In this document: positions 5,282 to 9,748 of the stretch, in pieces
Numbering within the stretch: the first letter of the stretch is position 1
How the letters are laid out: every line of letters starts with the position of its first letter
NCBI GenBank assembly: GCA_009930355.1
Contig: RZYK01000068.1
Location: 1 to 9,748, forward strand
Reading direction: 5' to 3'
Source: Campylobacterota bacterium
GTDB taxonomy: Bacteria; Campylobacterota; Campylobacteria; Campylobacterales; Sulfurospirillaceae
DNA length: 9,748 nucleotides
The notes under the pieces: model-generated
Databases searched by the model: none
Told to the model about the DNA's origin: nothing
What the model saw: only the letters and a program-made list of their open reading frames with translations
Position numbers and translations under genes: made by a program

Positions 5282-8200
5282 ATGGATCTTATTACAGGAT
5301 TTAAAGACAATTGCGGTTTTGGACTAATCGCAAACATAAAAAATATCCCAACCCATGAAAATGTTGAAGATGCAATTACAGCGCTAGAGCGTATGATGCA
5401 CCGAGGTGCGATAGCAGCAGATGGCAAGAGTGGCGATGGAAGTGGACTTCTCTTTTCAATGCCCACTGAGTTTATGAAAAATGAAGCAAAAAAACTCGGA
5501 GTGGATTTACCAAAGCAGTTTGCGGTTGCGATGATTTTTTTACAAAACGATGAGCAAAAACAGATTTTTGAAGAGACCTGTGAGCAAAATGACCTTAAAG
5601 TTCTTTTGTACCGAGATGTACCCGTCAAAACAAAAGCGCTTGGAAAATTAGCGCTCGATTCTTTGCCTCAGATTGTACAAGCCTTTGTCACCTCTTCTTC
5701 ACTCGTTGCAACGAAACGTTTTGAAGCATTGTTGTATTTAACCCGCAAGATGGTTGAGAAAAAGTTAGCACAAGCTTCTGATTTTTACATTGCCTCCTTT
5801 TCAAGTAAAGTGATCTCCTATAAAGGGTTGGTGATGCCAACCTACATTAAAACTTTTTTTCCCGATTTGAGCGATAAAGCGTTTAAGGCAACGTTTGCAT
5901 TGTTTCATCAACGTTTTTCGACCAATACCCTTCCTAAATGGAAACTCGCACAACCGTTTCGCACCTTAGCGCATAACGGGGAGATTAACTCTATTTCAGC
6001 CAATCGCTTTTACACACAAGTGCGTAGTGAATCTATGAAGAGTTCTATTTTTACGTCAGAGGAGCTTCAGCAACTCTATCCTTTAACCAATGCAGATGTA
6101 AGCGATAGTGCCAGTTTGGACAATATGTTTGAATTTATGTTGATTAATGGATTTGACTTTTTTAAAGCGATTCGCTCTTTGATTCCTGTACCGTGGCAAA
6201 ATGCTCCTCATATGGATGCGGAACTTCGTGCTTTTTATGAATACTCCAGTATCAATTTTGAGCCATGGGATGGTCCTGCTGCGATTTCTCTCACGGATGG
6301 ACGTTATATTGCCTGTGTCTTGGATAGAAACGGCTTACGTCCTGCCAAATATATCATTACCAAAGATGACCGCATTTTAATTTCAAGTGAGTACGGTGTT
6401 TTAGATATTGAAGAGGATAATATTATCGAGCGTGGTCGTCTGCAAAGTGGTCAAATGATAGGCTTAGACCTTAAGTTTGGCAAAATCATGAAAGATGATG
6501 ACATTAACGACTATATTAAAAGCTCGAATACCTATACGGAATGGCTCAATAAAGGGCTTGTCTACCTGCAAGAGTTTGTGGATATTCCTTTTTCCAAAAC
6601 AACCGATTATGTGCGTGAAAATTTAGAGATAGAACAGCGCTATTTTAACATCACGCAAGAAGTTAAAAATATGGTGCTTGAGCCGATGATGAAAGATGGC
6701 AAAGAGGGTGTTGGCTCTATGGGTGATGATACTCCAATGGCGGCATTTAGTAAAACACAGCGTAATTTTAGTGACTATTTTAAACAAAAATTTGCACAAG
6801 TGACCAACCCTCCAATCGACCCGATTCGTGAAAAAGTCGTTATGAGTTTAAATACAAACTTTGGCATCATCCGAAATATCCTAGAAGAGGGTGAAGAACA
6901 CGCACTGTGTATTAAAACCATTTCACCTCTTTTAATGCAAGAAAAATACGAAATTATTGATTCATTTGGTGATGCCAGTAAACCTCGTTATAAAGAAGAG
7001 TACAAAAATCGTTATTTCTCAACTCTTTTTGAAGATAATTTCAAAGGAAGCCTTGAAGATTTGGTCTATGATATCGTTCAAGCAGTGAAAGAAGAGGGTG
7101 TGCGCATCGTTTTCTTAGATGATCGAGGTATGAATGAAAAACACAAACCAATGCCTATGACAATGGTCATTGGTCGGGTGAATCAAGTGTTATTGGATGA
7201 GGGTGTGCGTTCACTTGTTTCGATTATTGCCATTAGTGGTGAAGCCTTAGATGCGCATTCGTGTGCGACCATGGTTGGATTTGGCGCAAGTGCTATTTAT
7301 CCTTACCTTTTATACGCAACCGTCTTAGATGAGTGTCAAAAAAGTGAGATGAGTCCATATGAAACGAAAACAAAGCTCAAAAACGTCAGCCATGCTATTA
7401 ATCAAGGCTTGCTCAAAATCATGTCGAAGATGGGTATTGCGACCATTGCTTCGTATCGTAACTCAGCCTTATTTGATGTATTAGGACTCTCTAGCGAGAT
7501 TGTGAAAGAGTGTTTTAATGGTGCGATTTCAATGATTCCCGGTCTTGGATACAGCGATATTGAAGAGCGTCTTTCAAGTAACCATGCAAAAGCCTATGAT
7601 TTAAATATCAACAAAAAACTCTTTCCGCTTGAAATTGGTGGATTTTATAAATATATTGAGGGACAAGAGTTTCACGACTATCATCCGTATATTGTCCATG
7701 CGATTCATAAAGCCGTTGTGACTGCTGATAAAAAAGATTTTACAGAGTTTACCAAACTGGTGAATAACCGTGGTTTTAAAATGATTCGTGACTTTTTTGA
7801 ACTTAAATCCGACCGTGAGCCTATCGCATTGGAGAAAGTAGAGAGTAAAGAGGCTATTTTTAAACGCTTTGCTACGGCTGCAATGAGTTTGGGCTCCATC
7901 TCTCCTGAAGCGCATGAAGCGTTAGGCGAGGCAATGAATAAAATTGGCGGTATGAGTAACTCAGGTGAGGGTGGTGAAGCACCAGAGCGTCTTAAAACCC
8001 ATAAAAACTCTAAAATTAAACAGATTGCCTCAGGTCGTTTTGGTGTCACGCCTGAGTATTTACGCTCGGCTACTGAGATTCAAATTAAAGTGGCGCAAGG
8101 GGCAAAACCTGGGGAAGGCGGACAACTTCCTGGACATAAGGTAACACCACTCATTGCCTCTTTACGTTATACCATTCCTGGTGTGACACTGATTTCTCCT

Positions 8201-9706
8201 CCGCCACATCACGATATTTATTCGATTGAGGATTTGGCGCAACTTATTTTTGATATGAAGCAGATTAATCCTGATGCCATTATTACGGTGAAGTTGGTTT
8301 CGACTGCGGGAGTGGGAACGATTGCTGCGGGTGTGGCAAAAGCGTATGCGGATAAAATTATTATCTCAGGAGGCGATGGTGGTACGGGTGCAGCACCTCT
8401 TACATCCATTAAATTTGCAGGAAATCCGTGGGAATTAGGGCTGAGTGAAGCGCACAATGCGCTCAAAGCAAACCATTTGCGTGATAGTGTTCATTTACAA
8501 ACCGATGGGGGTTTAAAAACAGGACTTGATGTTATCAAGGCTGCTTTATTGGGGGCAGAGAGTTATGCTTTTGGAACCCTCTCTTTAACGATTATTGGCT
8601 GTAAAGTGCTTCGTGTGTGTCACCTCAATCGCTGTTCTGTAGGTGTGGCAACGCAAGATGAAAAACTGCGTGAACACTTTGTGGGTACGGTGGATAAATT
8701 GGTGAATTTCTTTACTTTGTTGGCTGAAGATGTCAGAGAGATTTTGGCACATTTGGGATACGAGCGTTTGGAAGATATTATTGGGCGCAGTGACCTTTTA
8801 AGCGTCATTGATAATGAGTTTGCAAAAAAATTCGATTTTACATCCGTCTTGATGCGACTCGAAGGCCCAAATACTCACAATGGCAAAGCGAATGAGCCGT
8901 TTGATAAAAACGAATTTGAGAAAGAGATTTTAAAAGAGGTTTACAAAGTTATTGAAAATCCAGAAGAGAAAATGGTCTTGCATAAAAGTATTTGCAATAC
9001 CAACCGAAGTTTTGGAACACTCATTAGCGGTGAAATTGCCAAATATTATGGTAATAAAGGGCTAAAAGATGAGAGCATTGTCTTTAGACTCAATGGGGTT
9101 GCAGGACAATCTTTGGGGGCTTTTTTAGCCAATGGTATAAGTATTAACCTCAAAGGTACCGCCAATGATTATGTGGGTAAAGGCATGAACGGTGGAAAAA
9201 TCGTCATTGCACCAAAATACCAAGGCAGAGGTTACTCGTGTGCGGGCAATACCTGTTTGTATGGCGCAACGGGGGGAAAACTTTTTGTTGCGGGCAATGT
9301 GGGTGAGCGTTTTTGTGTGCGTAACTCAGGGGCAACCGCTGTAGTTGAAGGAACGGGTGATCATGCGTGTGAGTATATGACAGGCGGTGTGGTTGCTATC
9401 TTAGGCAGTACGGGTGTGAATTTTGGTGCGGGTATGACAGGTGGTGTGGCGTTTATCTACGATGAAAACCGTGATTTTATTGACAAACTCAACCAAGAGT
9501 TGGTTGTTGCAGAACGCATTGATACCGATGATATGGACGAAGCACGTCACTTCTTAAAACGTCTGCTTCGAACGCACGTCAATGAGACGGTGAGTTTCAA
9601 AGCCACTCATATTTTAGAGAATTTCCGTGATGTTTTAAGAGATTTTTGGATGGTACGCCCTAAAGATATGACCAATGTACCACTCAACCCAGCGCAAGGA
9701 GACTAA
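5282..9706 (+). CDS. gltB: Glutamate synthase (GOGAT) large subunit, GltB
   Basis: A 1474-residue catalytic subunit of NADPH-type glutamate synthase, which makes two glutamates from glutamine and 2-oxoglutarate with GltD supplying electrons. Domains in order: class II glutamine amidotransferase, about 11-400, with nucleophile Cys11 in DNCGFGL (implying removal of a 10-residue propeptide), MHRGAIAADGKSGDGSGLL and HNGEIN (231-236); central domain with NPPIDPIRE (509-517); FMN-binding synthase domain with SNSGEGGEAPER (about 892-903), SGGDGGTGAAP (1029-1039) and the 3Fe-4S cysteines Cys1107, Cys1113 and Cys1118 (C-x5-C-x4-C); and a C-terminal GXGXG beta-helix from about 1275 to 1400 (GATGGKLFVAGNVGERF, YMTGGVVAILG). 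Length is normal and every expected motif is intact. ATG 5282 has AAAAGG at 5268-5273 and places the catalytic Cys correctly. gltD follows by one base, so they form an operon; the promoter candidate is at 5131-5159. Confidence 0.98.
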   Translation: MDLITGFKDNCGFGLIANIKNIPTHENVEDAITALERMMHRGAIAADGKSGDGSGLLFSMPTEFMKNEAKKLGVDLPKQFAVAMIFLQNDEQKQIFEETCEQNDLKVLLYRDVPVKTKALGKLALDSLPQIVQAFVTSSSLVATKRFEALLYLTRKMVEKKLAQASDFYIASFSSKVISYKGLVMPTYIKTFFPDLSDKAFKATFALFHQRFSTNTLPKWKLAQPFRTLAHNGEINSISANRFYTQVRSESMKSSIFTSEELQQLYPLTNADVSDSASLDNMFEFMLINGFDFFKAIRSLIPVPWQNAPHMDAELRAFYEYSSINFEPWDGPAAISLTDGRYIACVLDRNGLRPAKYIITKDDRILISSEYGVLDIEEDNIIERGRLQSGQMIGLDLKFGKIMKDDDINDYIKSSNTYTEWLNKGLVYLQEFVDIPFSKTTDYVRENLEIEQRYFNITQEVKNMVLEPMMKDGKEGVGSMGDDTPMAAFSKTQRNFSDYFKQKFAQVTNPPIDPIREKVVMSLNTNFGIIRNILEEGEEHALCIKTISPLLMQEKYEIIDSFGDASKPRYKEEYKNRYFSTLFEDNFKGSLEDLVYDIVQAVKEEGVRIVFLDDRGMNEKHKPMPMTMVIGRVNQVLLDEGVRSLVSIIAISGEALDAHSCATMVGFGASAIYPYLLYATVLDECQKSEMSPYETKTKLKNVSHAINQGLLKIMSKMGIATIASYRNSALFDVLGLSSEIVKECFNGAISMIPGLGYSDIEERLSSNHAKAYDLNINKKLFPLEIGGFYKYIEGQEFHDYHPYIVHAIHKAVVTADKKDFTEFTKLVNNRGFKMIRDFFELKSDREPIALEKVESKEAIFKRFATAAMSLGSISPEAHEALGEAMNKIGGMSNSGEGGEAPERLKTHKNSKIKQIASGRFGVTPEYLRSATEIQIKVAQGAKPGEGGQLPGHKVTPLIASLRYTIPGVTLISPPPHHDIYSIEDLAQLIFDMKQINPDAIITVKLVSTAGVGTIAAGVAKAYADKIIISGGDGGTGAAPLTSIKFAGNPWELGLSEAHNALKANHLRDSVHLQTDGGLKTGLDVIKAALLGAESYAFGTLSLTIIGCKVLRVCHLNRCSVGVATQDEKLREHFVGTVDKLVNFFTLLAEDVREILAHLGYERLEDIIGRSDLLSVIDNEFAKKFDFTSVLMRLEGPNTHNGKANEPFDKNEFEKEILKEVYKVIENPEEKMVLHKSICNTNRSFGTLISGEIAKYYGNKGLKDESIVFRLNGVAGQSLGAFLANGISINLKGTANDYVGKGMNGGKIVIAPKYQGRGYSCAGNTCLYGATGGKLFVAGNVGERFCVRNSGATAVVEGTGDHACEYMTGGVVAILGSTGVNFGAGMTGGVAFIYDENRDFIDKLNQELVVAERIDTDDMDEARHFLKRLLRTHVNETVSFKATHILENFRDVLRDFWMVRPKDMTNVPLNPAQGD

Positions 9707-9707
9707 G

Positions 9708-9748
9708 ATGCAAAATTTTATCAATGAAGAGAGAATTGAGCCAAGAAA
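9708..9748 (+). CDS. gltD: Glutamate synthase small subunit GltD, first 13 codons; 3' end outside window
   Basis: ATG 9708 starts one base after the gltB stop and has a strong ribosome site AAGGAG at 9696-9701, inside the last gltB codons. The visible residues MQNFINEERIEPR resemble the N-terminus of GltD, the FAD/NADPH and iron-sulfur subunit that passes electrons to GltB. Only 41 bases are present, so the call rests on the start, the ribosome site, this short match and the standard gltBD order. Confidence 0.85.
   Translation, partial: MQNFINEERIEPR

Noticed and set aside
5209..5628. 139-residue open frame on the - strand covering the gltB leader and N-terminus
   Set aside because: It lies antisense to the conserved glutaminase domain of gltB, has no recognisable family or ribosome site, and is Ser-rich as expected for a shadow frame.
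7601..8049. Two overlapping - strand frames (104 and 114 residues) inside gltB
   Set aside because: Both are antisense to intact FMN-domain coding sequence and have no recognisable protein features.
1..9748. Search for CRISPR arrays, insertion sequences, tRNA/rRNA, toxin-antitoxin or defence genes
   Set aside because: No regularly spaced repeats, transposase motifs, cloverleaf sequences or defence-type proteins were seen; the window is nearly filled by recognised genes.

Overview
The window looks like chromosomal housekeeping DNA from a Campylobacterota (epsilonproteobacterial) bacterium, most probably a Sulfurospirillum-like organism. This rests on three things: AT-rich coding sequence (about 29% GC in some genes, about 40% or more in others by hand count), protein sequences typical of that phylum, and a gene order matching, as far as I remember it, the Campylobacter tol-pal to slyD-fabD-pfs-ttcA neighbourhood. 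No tRNA, rRNA, CRISPR array, insertion sequence or phage gene is visible.

Layout. Positions 1-475 hold the 3' end of a TPR protein (YbgF/CpoB-like, the usual last gene of a tol-pal cluster), followed by a likely intrinsic terminator. A + strand run then covers 608-4414: slyD (FKBP-type prolyl isomerase with a Cys/His/Gly-rich metal-binding tail); a small, degenerate sigma-54-activator-like protein with a Fis-type helix-turn-helix, whose start lies inside the end of slyD; fabD (malonyl-CoA:ACP transacylase); mtnN (MTA/SAH nucleosidase); and a ttcA-like tRNA thiolase overlapping mtnN by 8 bases. recO lies on the - strand (4437-5069), convergent with ttcA. A 212-bp, extremely AT-rich divergent region (5070-5281) separates recO from gltB and carries a well-formed -35/-10 pair facing gltB. 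gltB (large subunit of glutamate synthase) fills 5282-9706, and the first 13 codons of gltD follow at the right edge.

How the genes relate. gltB and gltD form one two-subunit enzyme, the GOGAT arm of ammonium assimilation. FabD feeds fatty-acid synthesis. MtnN recycles SAM by-products and, in this phylum, can also serve the futalosine route to menaquinone. TtcA modifies tRNA and RecO acts in recombinational repair. Apart from tight packing I see no direct functional link among slyD, fabD, mtnN and ttcA.

I found no clear new multi-gene system. The points most worth a second look are the orphan-like AAA+/Fis protein that seems to have lost its Walker B acidic residues, GAFTGA loop and arginine-finger segment; the perfect 22-bp palindrome in its first codons; three exact copies of the palindrome TTACATGTAA within 2.5 kb; and the loss of one of the expected iron-sulfur cysteines in the TtcA homologue.
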